Under the pieces are notes generated by a model that was given only the letters and a program-made list of their open reading frames with translations, had not been told where the DNA came from and did not search any database. Below are positions 1 to 5,843 of a stretch of 6,063 bases of DNA, in pieces (within the stretch, counting starts at the first letter, position 1; each line of letters begins with the position of its first letter). The position numbers and the translations under genes were made by a program. The stretch is from Flavobacteriaceae bacterium (lineage in GTDB: Bacteria; Bacteroidota; Bacteroidia; Flavobacteriales; Flavobacteriaceae): contig JABAYZ010000293.1 in NCBI GenBank assembly GCA_018608735.1, forward strand, positions 1 through 6,063, written 5' to 3'.

Positions 1-12
1 TGTTGGAAAATT

Positions 13-36
13 TAAATTTTGCACAGTACAAATTTG
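13..36 (+). promoter_or_regulatory. weak candidate promoter region for holA
   Basis: CAAATTTG at 29-36 matches the Bacteroidota -7 box TAnnTTTG at 7 of 8 positions and lies 14 bp before the ATG. TAAATTTTG at 13-21 is a near match with one extra base in the spacer. A TTG at 3-5 is 23 bp upstream of the 29-36 box, at the edge of acceptable -33 spacing. CAAATTTG is its own reverse complement, so it could equally serve a gene leaving the window on the minus strand. The assignment is tentative. Confidence 0.25.
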
Positions 37-50
37 GTAATTTTTTTTGA

Positions 51-1052
51 ATGAATGCGATTAACCAGCTAATAACTGATATTAAAGAGAATAAGATTGC
101 GCCCATTTATTTTTTAATGGGTGAGGAAGCCTACTATATTGATGTCATTTCCGATTATATTGAATCCAATGTATTGGCCGAGGATGAAAAAGGGTTTAAC
201 CAGATGGTGATGTATGGAAAAGAAACGTCCATTCTAGATATTGTTTCTAATGCGAAACGCTATCCTATGATGGCTGAGCGTCAGGTGATCATTGTAAAGG
301 AAGCGCAAAATCTTATCAAAACCATAGAACAGCTTGTAGATTATGCCAAAAACCCACAACCTACAACGGTTTTGGTTTTTAATTATAAATACAAAACGTT
401 AGATAAACGAAAAGCACTTTATAAAACACTTTCTAAATCAGCCGTTGTTTTTGAAAGTAAAAAAATATATGAAGATAAAATCCCCAGCTGGATTCAAAAT
501 GCTTTAAGGACTAAACAAATTACAATAACTCCAAAAGCAGCCTTAATGCTTACTGAGTTTTTAGGTAATGATTTGAGTAAAATTGCTAATGAACTCAACA
601 AGTTAGAATTTGTTGTAGGGGATCAAAAAGAAGTCACCCCTGAAATTATCGAAGAAAATATTGGAATTTCTAAAGATTTTAACAATTTTGAGCTTCAAAA
701 AGCGATTGGACATTTGGATCATAAAAAGGCGTATCAAATCGTTAATTATTTTGCTCAGAATTCAAAACAACATCCTTTTGTGTTGACGATATCTATCTTG
801 TATATGTATTTTACAAAATTAATGAAATTACATACCGTTCCCGATAAAAATCCTGGATCGGTTGCAAAAGCATTGGGTGTCAACCCCTATTTTGTTAATG
901 AATATATAGCCGTATCTCGAAACTTTCCTATGAAACGCATTAGTGGAGTTCTACAAACGCTACGAACCTATGACACAAAAAGTAAAGGAGTTGGTGCCAA
1001 TCTAAGCCCAAGAGATTTGTATAACGAGCTCATTTATAACATCCTTAAATAG
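51..1052 (+). CDS. holA: DNA polymerase III, delta subunit (clamp loader)
   Basis: Delta is the wrench of the clamp loader: it binds the beta sliding clamp and opens its ring so that clamps can be loaded on primed DNA. The 333-residue product is close to the usual length (about 340). The N-terminus has the family signature YFLMGEEAYYID (20-31), a degenerate nucleotide-binding fold; delta itself does not hydrolyse ATP. YPMMAERQ (71-78) aligns with the E. coli clamp-contact loop, placing M73 and M74 where E. coli has Leu73 and Phe74. By comparison with E. coli, domain I covers about 1-140, the small domain II about 141-210 and the helical collar domain about 211-333. The ATG at 51 is preceded by a T-run and no Shine-Dalgarno, as is normal in Bacteroidota. 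It converges on the gene ending at 1057, with only 4 bp between stops. The family is secure; the domain limits are inferred. Confidence 0.95.
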   Translation: MNAINQLITDIKENKIAPIYFLMGEEAYYIDVISDYIESNVLAEDEKGFNQMVMYGKETSILDIVSNAKRYPMMAERQVIIVKEAQNLIKTIEQLVDYAKNPQPTTVLVFNYKYKTLDKRKALYKTLSKSAVVFESKKIYEDKIPSWIQNALRTKQITITPKAALMLTEFLGNDLSKIANELNKLEFVVGDQKEVTPEIIEENIGISKDFNNFELQKAIGHLDHKKAYQIVNYFAQNSKQHPFVLTISILYMYFTKLMKLHTVPDKNPGSVAKALGVNPYFVNEYIAVSRNFPMKRISGVLQTLRTYDTKSKGVGANLSPRDLYNELIYNILK

Positions 1053-1056
1053 CGCG

Positions 1057-1407
1057 TTAGAATCTTATTTTTATTTGAACATTAGTTTGCTCAATTGCTG
1101 AAGAAACTAGGGTTTTAATTTTGTCTTCAGATAATTCTACATTTACTTTGTTTATTAGAATTTGGTTATTAAATATCCATGCTACAGTTTCTAAAACGGC
1201 CGCATTACGTATGATATCAGAATTCCAAAGCTCCATAAATAGTTCTTTCCAAATCCTACTAGGCGATGTTGTAAGTTGAAAAGTAATTTGATATAAAGAT
1301 GATATATAATTTTTTACAATTAAAGTCTTACCAGAAAAATTCTGTTTGAGTTGTATGTGTTCTGGAGCTGAAAAGAAACGCAGCGAACCATCTTTAGGTA
1401 TGTTCAT
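1057..1407 (-). CDS. uncharacterised 116-residue protein
   Basis: I do not recognise the family. The product is a small soluble-looking protein with no signal peptide, membrane segment, Cys pair or obvious catalytic motif. It has a polar N-terminus, a strand-like stretch (about 36-46), a region with three Trp (W53, W61, W77), and a C-terminal alternating strand/helix segment with KVNVELSEDKIKTL (87-100). The strand followed by TSPSRIWKEL (47-60 region) recalls START/SRPBCC-like folds, but that is only an impression. The ATG at 1407 is supported by an exact -7 box 22 bp upstream (1437-1430, minus strand). It lies 72 bp after the glucokinase stop on the same strand, so it could also be read as the last gene of that operon. 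Its stop is 4 bp from the holA stop, with no room for a terminator. The frame is open, overlaps no other gene and fills a gap, so it is probably real. Confidence 0.62.
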   Translation of the reverse strand: MNIPKDGSLRFFSAPEHIQLKQNFSGKTLIVKNYISSLYQITFQLTTSPSRIWKELFMELWNSDIIRNAAVLETVAWIFNNQILINKVNVELSEDKIKTLVSSAIEQTNVQIKIRF

Positions 1408-1429
1408 ATGTAATGCAATTTGGGGTATG

Positions 1430-1437
1430 CAAATATA
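1430..1437 (-). promoter_or_regulatory. -7 box (TAnnTTTG) for the 116-residue protein gene
   Basis: Read on the minus strand this is TATATTTG, an exact match to the Bacteroidota -7 consensus, 22 bp before the ATG at 1407. No TTG is found about 17-23 bp further upstream, where the sequence is pure A/T, so the -33 element is missing or degenerate. If used, this gene can be transcribed apart from the upstream glucokinase. Confidence 0.45.
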
Positions 1438-1450
1438 AATATATAAAAAA

Positions 1451-1471
1451 ATAATTAAATAATTAAATAAT
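1451..1471. repeat. short A/T tandem repeat, 8-bp unit
   Basis: The unit ATAATTAA occurs twice in full (1451-1458 and 1459-1466) and is followed by a partial copy, ATAAT (1467-1471). It lies in the 72-bp gap between the glucokinase stop and the start of the 116-residue protein gene, just upstream of that gene's -7 box. In such A/T-rich DNA it may be simple slippage without function. Confidence 0.5.
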
Positions 1472-1479
1472 ACTAGGGT

Positions 1480-2226
1480 TTAATCTACAACAGATTTACA
1501 TGCAAAAATAGCCGCACCAATAATTCCCGCATTGTTTTTTAGTTCAGCAGCCTTAATCGGAGTTTGAATGTCTATATAGCCTTCAAATTTCTCCATTTTT
1601 TTACTAACGCCACCGCCGATGATAATCAGATCAGGATTAAAGGTTTGTTCCACGTGATTTAAAAAGAAATTCACGCGTTTTGCCCAAGCTTTGAAACTCC
1701 AATCTTCACGTTTCCGTGCAGAATCTGCAGCAAAGGATTCCATAATATCCCCTTTTCTTCCATACATACGACCTAATTCAAAATTAGATAATAATTGACC
1801 GTTAAAAAATACTCCAGAACCAATACCAGTTCCAAGAGTAATCGTAATTACCAAGCCCATTTGGTTTTTTCCAACGCCAAATTCCATGACCCCCATAGCT
1901 GCTGCATCGGCATCATTAACGATGTAAAAGTCATTACCAATTTTGGCTTTAAACAATGCATCTACTTGTGTGTATTGCCATGATTTATCGAGATTGCCAT
2001 ACTGCATGGCTTTTCCGTTTTTAATCACGGTTGGAAATGAAATACCTACAGGGCCTTTCCATTCAAAGTTATCTATAAGCGTTTTTAGTTCGTTGCCCAC
2101 AAGATCAGGAGTAGCGGGTTGGGGGGTTGGTACACGCAATCGATCACTGAGTAGCTCTCCTGTTTCAGTATCTACAATGGCGCCTTTGATGCCAGTTCCT
2201 CCGATGTCTATGCCTAAAATTTTCAT
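1480..2226 (-). CDS. ppgK: ROK-family polyphosphate glucokinase
   Basis: The enzyme phosphorylates glucose to glucose-6-phosphate using inorganic polyphosphate and often also ATP, in the cytoplasm at the entry to glycolysis. The 248-residue length fits the polyphosphate branch of the ROK family. Visible motifs are the phosphate loop GIDIGGTGIKG (5-15), NDAD with the probable catalytic base D105 (104-107), a second phosphate loop TLGTGIGSG (130-138), the sugar-site motif E150-L-G-R153, and the adenosine/phosphate motif IIGGGVSKK (202-210). The ROK zinc motif CxCGxxGCxE is absent, as is normal for polyphosphate glucokinases, and DWSFKAWAKRVN (175-186) is typical of the branch. R153 is odd: most ROK kinases have His there, contacting the sugar. 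The start is 15 bp after the stop of the upstream minus-strand gene, suggesting co-transcription. Preference for polyphosphate over ATP cannot be read from the sequence. Confidence 0.87.
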   Translation of the reverse strand: MKILGIDIGGTGIKGAIVDTETGELLSDRLRVPTPQPATPDLVGNELKTLIDNFEWKGPVGISFPTVIKNGKAMQYGNLDKSWQYTQVDALFKAKIGNDFYIVNDADAAAMGVMEFGVGKNQMGLVITITLGTGIGSGVFFNGQLLSNFELGRMYGRKGDIMESFAADSARKREDWSFKAWAKRVNFFLNHVEQTFNPDLIIIGGGVSKKMEKFEGYIDIQTPIKAAELKNNAGIIGAAIFACKSVVD

Positions 2227-2241
2227 TTGTATTTTTTAAAA

Positions 2242-2718
2242 TTAATCTGTAATTTCTTTGAGTCGTTCTCGAAAATCGTATTGCAAATCTTCGTGTAATT
2301 TTATAATTTTTTTCTCAATGTTATCAACCTGCTTCAAATAGATGTTGGTGAGCGTAACATTGTTTTTTATTGAGGGTGTGAATGTTTTAAGTTTGTAACA
2401 ATAATAGAGGAGGAGTTCAACTTCAGTTTCTTTATTGTTGGAGTAGCGCGCATGTTTTTTGAGCATCCGTAAAATTTTCCGCACACTTTTTTTGATGTAA
2501 AAATAGCTTTTGGTGTTGATGTCCTCAAACAGTAAATTAGCCTCTTCTTTAATGCCTTCAATGTAATAGGCTTCATCGTCCGATTCAAAAAGCAAATAGG
2601 TGAGTAGCTCTTTGTTTTCCAATTTAAACCGTGCTAATCGCAGACAAAGTGTCTTTAAATCTTCAGGATTTAAGGTTTCTAATTCTTTTTTGAGTTGTAC
2701 AACTGTAGCTGCTTTCAT
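2242..2718 (-). CDS. uncharacterised helical protein, possibly DUF6155-like
   Basis: A 158-residue protein from the preferred start. It resembles small Bacteroidota proteins of the LKKELETLNPEDLKTLCLRL type (residues 9-28 from this start), which I believe are grouped as DUF6155; that name is from memory and unsure. It is almost entirely predicted helix, rich in Lys, Glu and Leu, without signal peptide, membrane segment or metal motif. The middle has a basic helix, KKSVRKILRMLKKHARYS (about 75-92), that could bind nucleic acid or a partner. The function is unknown. The frame stays open to an ATG at 2790, adding 24 residues, but those (Cys, Phe and His rich) do not fit the family-like N-terminus, so the ATG at 2718 is chosen. 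It is the first gene before ppgK with 15 bp between them, so the two are probably co-transcribed. Confidence 0.78.
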   Translation of the reverse strand: MKAATVVQLKKELETLNPEDLKTLCLRLARFKLENKELLTYLLFESDDEAYYIEGIKEEANLLFEDINTKSYFYIKKSVRKILRMLKKHARYSNNKETEVELLLYYCYKLKTFTPSIKNNVTLTNIYLKQVDNIEKKIIKLHEDLQYDFRERLKEITD

Positions 2719-2722
2719 AGCG

Positions 2723-2738
2723 ATTGTAATAATACAAT
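2723..2738. repeat. inverted repeat ATTGTA-N4-TACAAT just before a start codon
   Basis: A perfect 6-bp inverted repeat with a 4-base loop (ATAA on the plus strand) ends 4 bp upstream of the preferred start at 2718. It could be a transcription-factor half-site pair or a small hairpin in the 5' leader that affects translation. The low GC content makes a stable RNA stem doubtful. Confidence 0.35.
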
Positions 2739-2848
2739 TTTTATAGAAGCAACGCAAATGAGAAAAGGAAAGTCTAATGACTTCCCCCATTATGTTTAAA
2801 TAATTTAGCCAATTGACAGGACTAAAATTCGCGTGTAATTAATTGATT

Positions 2849-2873
2849 GTGAAGAAAAGCGATGGGGCTTCAC
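2849..2873. repeat. inverted repeat GTGAAG-N13-CTTCAC in divergent intergenic region
   Basis: GTGAAG (2849-2854) and CTTCAC (2868-2873) are exact inverse copies around a 13-base centre. They lie in the space between the minus-strand gene starting at 2718 and the hydrolase gene starting at 2938. No T-run follows on either strand, so it does not look like an intrinsic terminator. An operator is possible. An overlapping pair AGCGAT (2858-2863) and ATCGCT (2897-2902) is also present but more widely spaced. Confidence 0.3.
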
Positions 2874-2919
2874 TACGATATAAATATATAAAAAAAATCG
2901 CTACACTTTTAAATAATCG

Positions 2920-2927
2920 TATTTTTG
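2920..2927 (+). promoter_or_regulatory. -7 box (TAnnTTTG) for the membrane hydrolase gene
   Basis: TATTTTTG is an exact match to the Bacteroidota -7 consensus. Only 10 bases separate it from the ATG at 2938, so transcription from it would give a leader of a few bases. No TTG is visible at the expected -33 distance. Confidence 0.45.
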
Positions 2928-2937
2928 CTTTCGCATT

Positions 2938-3960
2938 ATGGATTCAATTACACAAATAGTATTAGGCGCCGCTTGTGGCGAAGCCGTTCTCGGAAAAAAA
3001 ATTGGTAACCGCGCCTTGCTTTTTGGCGCCATTGGAGGTACAATTCCAGATTTGGATGTGTTTGTTGGTAAACTGCTTTTTAACAATGAGATTGATGCAA
3101 TGGCGTTTCATCGGGGCTTTATGCACTCGTTTTTGTTTGCAATCCTTGGAGCAATCGGTTTTGGAATGCTCGTATTTTGGATCTATAATCGTGGGAAACG
3201 CTATGGTATGACTACTCAAAAAGAGTGGATGTGGTTGTTTTTTGCCTCTATTTTCACCCATCCTATTTTAGATTCATTTACGGCTTATGGCACACAACTC
3301 TTTGCGCCCTTTTCAGATTATAGAGTCGCATTCAATACTATCGCCGTTGCTGATCCGATGTATACCCTTCCTTTTTTAATTGCCTTAATTATTATGATGT
3401 GTTTTAAACGCACGTCTCTTAAACGGCGTTTATTTTTACAGATCGGTCTAGGCGTTAGCTCAGTGTATATGCTGTTCACGCTTGTTAACAAGTACCATGT
3501 GCATGGCGTGTATAAACAAGCATTGGCAGCACAACAAATTGATTATTTGCGCTTTCAAACACAACCTACCATTTTGAATAATATTTTGTGGTATGGCATA
3601 GCCGAAACTACTGATGCCTACTATGTGGGTTTTTATTCGATTTTAGATTCAGAAGCCACGGTAAACAAATGGCACAAACTTCCAAAAAATCACGAACTGA
3701 TTGATGGTATGCCTACGGATTTAGAAACCCTTGCTTGGTTTAGTGATGGGTATTATAATTTGAGTGAAACAAATAAATCAGAGACGTTTTTATTTAAAGA
3801 TTTACGTTACCCCTTAATGGACGAAAACGATCCAAATTCTTCTATTTTCAAATTCACCATTACCAAAACAAACGACCGTTGGATAGCTGCTCCTTTTTAT
3901 GTATCCGATATCAACGATGGTGCTAAAGCGGCGTTTTGGACGCGTCTAAAAGGAATTTAA
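2938..3960 (+). CDS. YdjM/DUF457-type membrane metal-dependent hydrolase
   Basis: A 340-residue integral membrane protein of the YdjM (LexA-regulated, membrane-bound predicted metal-dependent hydrolase) family. The substrate is unknown for the family. The N-terminus MDSITQIVLGAACGEAVLG is the family signature and fixes the start. Probable metal ligands occur in the expected order: D38 and D40 in GTIPDLD (34-40), H58 and H63 in FHRGFMHS (57-64), and H108 and D112 in THPILDSFTAYG (107-118). Hydrophobic segments lie at about 64-83, 97-110, 141-156 and 166-184. The part from about 185 to the end is soluble-looking, with many aromatic residues, and probably forms a separate domain on one side of the membrane. 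The stop overlaps the stop of the convergent PLP-enzyme gene. Family and metal site are well supported; the activity is inferred only from the family. Confidence 0.9.
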   Translation: MDSITQIVLGAACGEAVLGKKIGNRALLFGAIGGTIPDLDVFVGKLLFNNEIDAMAFHRGFMHSFLFAILGAIGFGMLVFWIYNRGKRYGMTTQKEWMWLFFASIFTHPILDSFTAYGTQLFAPFSDYRVAFNTIAVADPMYTLPFLIALIIMMCFKRTSLKRRLFLQIGLGVSSVYMLFTLVNKYHVHGVYKQALAAQQIDYLRFQTQPTILNNILWYGIAETTDAYYVGFYSILDSEATVNKWHKLPKNHELIDGMPTDLETLAWFSDGYYNLSETNKSETFLFKDLRYPLMDENDPNSSIFKFTITKTNDRWIAAPFYVSDINDGAKAAFWTRLKGI

Positions 3961-5159
3961 GTCAACACTCCCACAGTTTTCATACAAGCTTTCATCTGTT
4001 GGTATGTACGCTTGATGTCATTATCCAATCCAATCGAAAAACGGATCAACCCATCACTGAGTCCCATTTCCTTTTGTTCATCTTCAGGAATCTCTGAGGA
4101 TGTTGAACTTCCTGGTGCACTAAACAAGGTTTTATAAAACCCTAAACTCACCGCCAAATAGCCCAAATTTTCTTTTTGCATCAGTTCCATTAATGCGTTG
4201 GCTTTTTCTAAACTGCCAGCATCTATAGTTAATATACCACCAAATCCGTATTCGTCATTCATCATAGATTTGAAAATGTCATGAGACGGATGAGCTTTAA
4301 GTCCGGGATATACCGTTTTTAGGCCATCACGTTCAAATTGTTCTGCCAAATACAAAGCATTAGCACTGTGTTGTTTCATCCGAATATGAAGCGTTCTTAA
4401 ATTTTTTAATATCGAAGCCGCTGGCCGGCTATCCATCGTAGACCCAAATAACATGGCAGCACCATCAATTACACTTCTTAAACTGTCAATCATGTCTTGT
4501 GTACCACAAACCACGCCACCAATAGTATCGCTAGTTCCATTGATAAACTTGGTTAAGCTATGGATCACTACATCAGCACCATATTCATTTGGTGAAATTG
4601 ATAAGGGAGAGAAAGTATTATCGACTACCAATTTTAAATTATACTTTTTTGCAAGTGCCGCCAGTCCTTGAATATCAGCCACTTCCAAAAGTGGATTACT
4701 CACGGATTCACAATACAATACTTTAGTTTGTGGGGTAATGGCAGCCTCTACAACATCGAGCTTAGTAATATCAACAAAGCTCGTTTGAATGTTTAGTTTT
4801 GGTACAAAATTCTTTAAAAAGGTATAAGTCCCTCCATAAATCGTCCGGCTGGACACCACGTGATCCCCAGCCCCACAAAGCTGCATAAGTACCGCCGTAA
4901 TCGCACCCATTCCAGAACCAAATACATTTGCCGTTTCCGTGCCTTCCATTGCTGCTAGGGCTTTTCCGAGATATAAATTTGATGGCGTCGTGTGACGTGC
5001 ATATAAATGACACCCCTCAGTATGGCCTTGAAAAGTGTCAGACATTGTTTTTGCAGAGACAAAACTAAAGGTCGTCGCATCTGAAATTGAAGGGTTAACC
5101 CCTCCGAATTCTCCAAAATATTGTAAATCTTGTATGTTATCTGCGGGTTTAAAAGCCAT
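3957..5159 (-). CDS. Cys/Met-metabolism PLP-dependent enzyme (gamma-lyase-like)
   Basis: A fold-type I pyridoxal-phosphate enzyme of the cystathionine gamma-synthase/beta-lyase/methionine gamma-lyase family, acting on sulfur amino acids or O-acyl-homoserine in the cytoplasm. The 400 residues match the family. K204 in HSLTKFING (200-208) is the Schiff-base lysine and D180 in VVDNTF the residue pairing with the pyridine nitrogen. Y108 in YGGTY should stack on the ring, Y53 and R55 in LYARHTTPSN bind phosphate from the neighbouring subunit, and R373 in IRFSIGLD binds the substrate carboxylate. Position 110 is Gly where classical methionine gamma-lyase has a key Cys, and the segment SAPGSSTSSE (347-356) replaces the usual HPASxTH-type loop. 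The exact reaction is therefore open: lyase, synthase or sulfhydrylase. It is divergent from an Lrp regulator, which probably controls it. The ATG at 5159 fits the family N-terminus. Confidence 0.88.
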   Translation of the reverse strand: MAFKPADNIQDLQYFGEFGGVNPSISDATTFSFVSAKTMSDTFQGHTEGCHLYARHTTPSNLYLGKALAAMEGTETANVFGSGMGAITAVLMQLCGAGDHVVSSRTIYGGTYTFLKNFVPKLNIQTSFVDITKLDVVEAAITPQTKVLYCESVSNPLLEVADIQGLAALAKKYNLKLVVDNTFSPLSISPNEYGADVVIHSLTKFINGTSDTIGGVVCGTQDMIDSLRSVIDGAAMLFGSTMDSRPAASILKNLRTLHIRMKQHSANALYLAEQFERDGLKTVYPGLKAHPSHDIFKSMMNDEYGFGGILTIDAGSLEKANALMELMQKENLGYLAVSLGFYKTLFSAPGSSTSSEIPEDEQKEMGLSDGLIRFSIGLDNDIKRTYQQMKACMKTVGVLT

Positions 5160-5183
5160 GGTTGTTATGTTTTGTTATTTATT

Positions 5184-5214
5184 CAAATTTCATAATATTT
5201 AGAGTTATAAACAA
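5184..5214 (-). promoter_or_regulatory. candidate promoter for the PLP-enzyme gene
   Basis: On the minus strand a TTG (5214-5212) is followed after 20 bases by GAAATTTG (5191-5184), which matches TAnnTTTG at 7 of 8 positions. The spacing suits a Bacteroidota -33/-7 pair, and the box lies 24 bp before the ATG at 5159. A second TTG directly precedes the first (5217-5215). Confidence 0.42.
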
Positions 5215-5218
5215 CAAC

Positions 5219-5241
5219 TTTATTTATTTGTAATAAATAAA
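5219..5241. promoter_or_regulatory. candidate Lrp operator: 10-bp inverted repeat
   Basis: TTTATTTATT (5219-5228) and AATAAATAAA (5232-5241) are perfect inverse copies around TGT. The site lies immediately upstream of the candidate -33 element of the PLP-enzyme gene, and about 35 bp upstream of the -7 box of the Lrp gene. Lrp-family proteins bind as dimers to A/T-rich inverted repeats and commonly regulate themselves and a divergent target. The region is very A/T-rich, which raises the chance of accidental symmetry, though ten consecutive matching pairs is long. Confidence 0.4.
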
Positions 5242-5276
5242 TCTATTTATAGGTATTTATATAGATAATAAATTTA

Positions 5277-5284
5277 TATTTTTG
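5277..5284 (+). promoter_or_regulatory. -7 box (TAnnTTTG) for the Lrp gene
   Basis: TATTTTTG is an exact -7 consensus match, 34 bases before the ATG at 5319. No TTG occurs at the expected -33 distance, which would suit a promoter that needs an activator or is weak. Confidence 0.45.
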
Positions 5285-5318
5285 ATAAAAACTATTTTTA
5301 ACTAGAAAATTATCCACA

Positions 5319-5777
5319 ATGAAATTAGATGCTATTGATACCCAATTATTGAATTTTCTTCAAGACGATGCGAAACAAACCAACAAAGAACTGGCCTCAA
5401 AACTAGATATGTCAGTAACAGCGGTTTATGAGCGTATAAAAAAACTAGAAAAAGCAGGGGTGATTGATAAGTATGTTGCCTTACTTAATAAAGAAAGTAT
5501 TGGAAAAGCCTTTGTAGCCTTTTGTCATATCAAATTGGTGAAACATTCTCAAGTATTGGTAAATCAATTTGAAAAAGAAATTGCTACTATTGATGAAGTT
5601 TTAGAAGCCTACCACTTGAGTGGAGATTATGATTACTTACTCAAAGTACACGTAAAAGACATGGCGACTTTTAGAGAGTTTATGGTGAATAAGCTTACCA
5701 ATATTGCTCATATTGGGAGTAACAATAGTATGTTTGTGATTTCGGAAGTAAAACATACGACTGCTGTCAATATTTAA
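5319..5777 (+). CDS. Lrp/AsnC family transcriptional regulator
   Basis: A 152-residue DNA-binding regulator of full family length. Residues 4-50 are the winged helix-turn-helix, with TNKELASKLDMSVTAVYERI (21-40) as the helix-turn-helix core and KKLEKAGVI (41-49) leading into the wing. Residues about 65-145 are the RAM (effector-binding and oligomerising) domain, with the hallmark GDYDYLLKV (102-110) that shapes the amino-acid pocket at the dimer interface. Such proteins sense amino acids and act as dimers to octamers. It is divergent from the sulfur-amino-acid PLP enzyme, across a 159-bp A/T-rich region with a perfect inverted repeat, so it most likely controls that gene and itself. The effector cannot be read from the sequence; methionine, cysteine or a homoserine derivative would fit the neighbour. 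The ATG at 5319 gives the normal N-terminus. Confidence 0.95.
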   Translation: MKLDAIDTQLLNFLQDDAKQTNKELASKLDMSVTAVYERIKKLEKAGVIDKYVALLNKESIGKAFVAFCHIKLVKHSQVLVNQFEKEIATIDEVLEAYHLSGDYDYLLKVHVKDMATFREFMVNKLTNIAHIGSNNSMFVISEVKHTTAVNI

Positions 5778-5803
5778 ACATTAATTTATTCTTCCATTGA
5801 ATA

Positions 5804-5819
5804 TATGTTTGTATTTTTG
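5804..5819 (+). promoter_or_regulatory. two abutting -7 boxes before lpdA
   Basis: TATGTTTG (5804-5811) and TATTTTTG (5812-5819) are adjacent 8-mers, each an exact match to TAnnTTTG, 24 bases before the lpdA ATG. No TTG is seen at the proper distance for either. Tandem boxes could give two start sites 8 bp apart. Confidence 0.45.
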
Positions 5820-5843
5820 TTAGAACTTTAAAACCAAATTATT

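Noticed and set aside
41..48. T-run before holA as a terminator tail of an upstream gene
   Set aside because: No GC-containing stem precedes it; A/T-rich leaders are usual before Bacteroidota genes.
1795..2239. Two plus-strand open frames opposite the glucokinase gene
   Set aside because: They lie wholly within ppgK, resemble no family and have ordinary antisense composition; the minus-strand protein carries every ROK motif.
2719..2790. Upstream ATG at 2790 as the true start of the helical protein
   Set aside because: The extra 24 residues are Cys/Phe/His-rich and unlike the charged helical body; family-like sequence begins at the ATG at 2718. Not fully excluded.
2802..2829. Imperfect hairpin AATTTAGCC / GGACTAAAATT as a terminator
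   Set aside because: It needs a bulge, lacks a T-run and lies between divergent gene starts where no transcript should end.
2962..3261. Open frames on both strands inside the membrane hydrolase gene
   Set aside because: They are shadows of the YdjM-family frame, which has the family start and metal motifs; the alternatives show no recognisable sequence.
4453..5013. Other open frames within the PLP-enzyme gene
   Set aside because: They fall inside a secure 400-residue gene and their proteins have no family-like pattern.
5241..5277. Further symmetric pieces ATCTAT/ATAGAT and ATAAATTTAT as more operators
   Set aside because: They are short matches in nearly pure A/T sequence and are expected by chance there.
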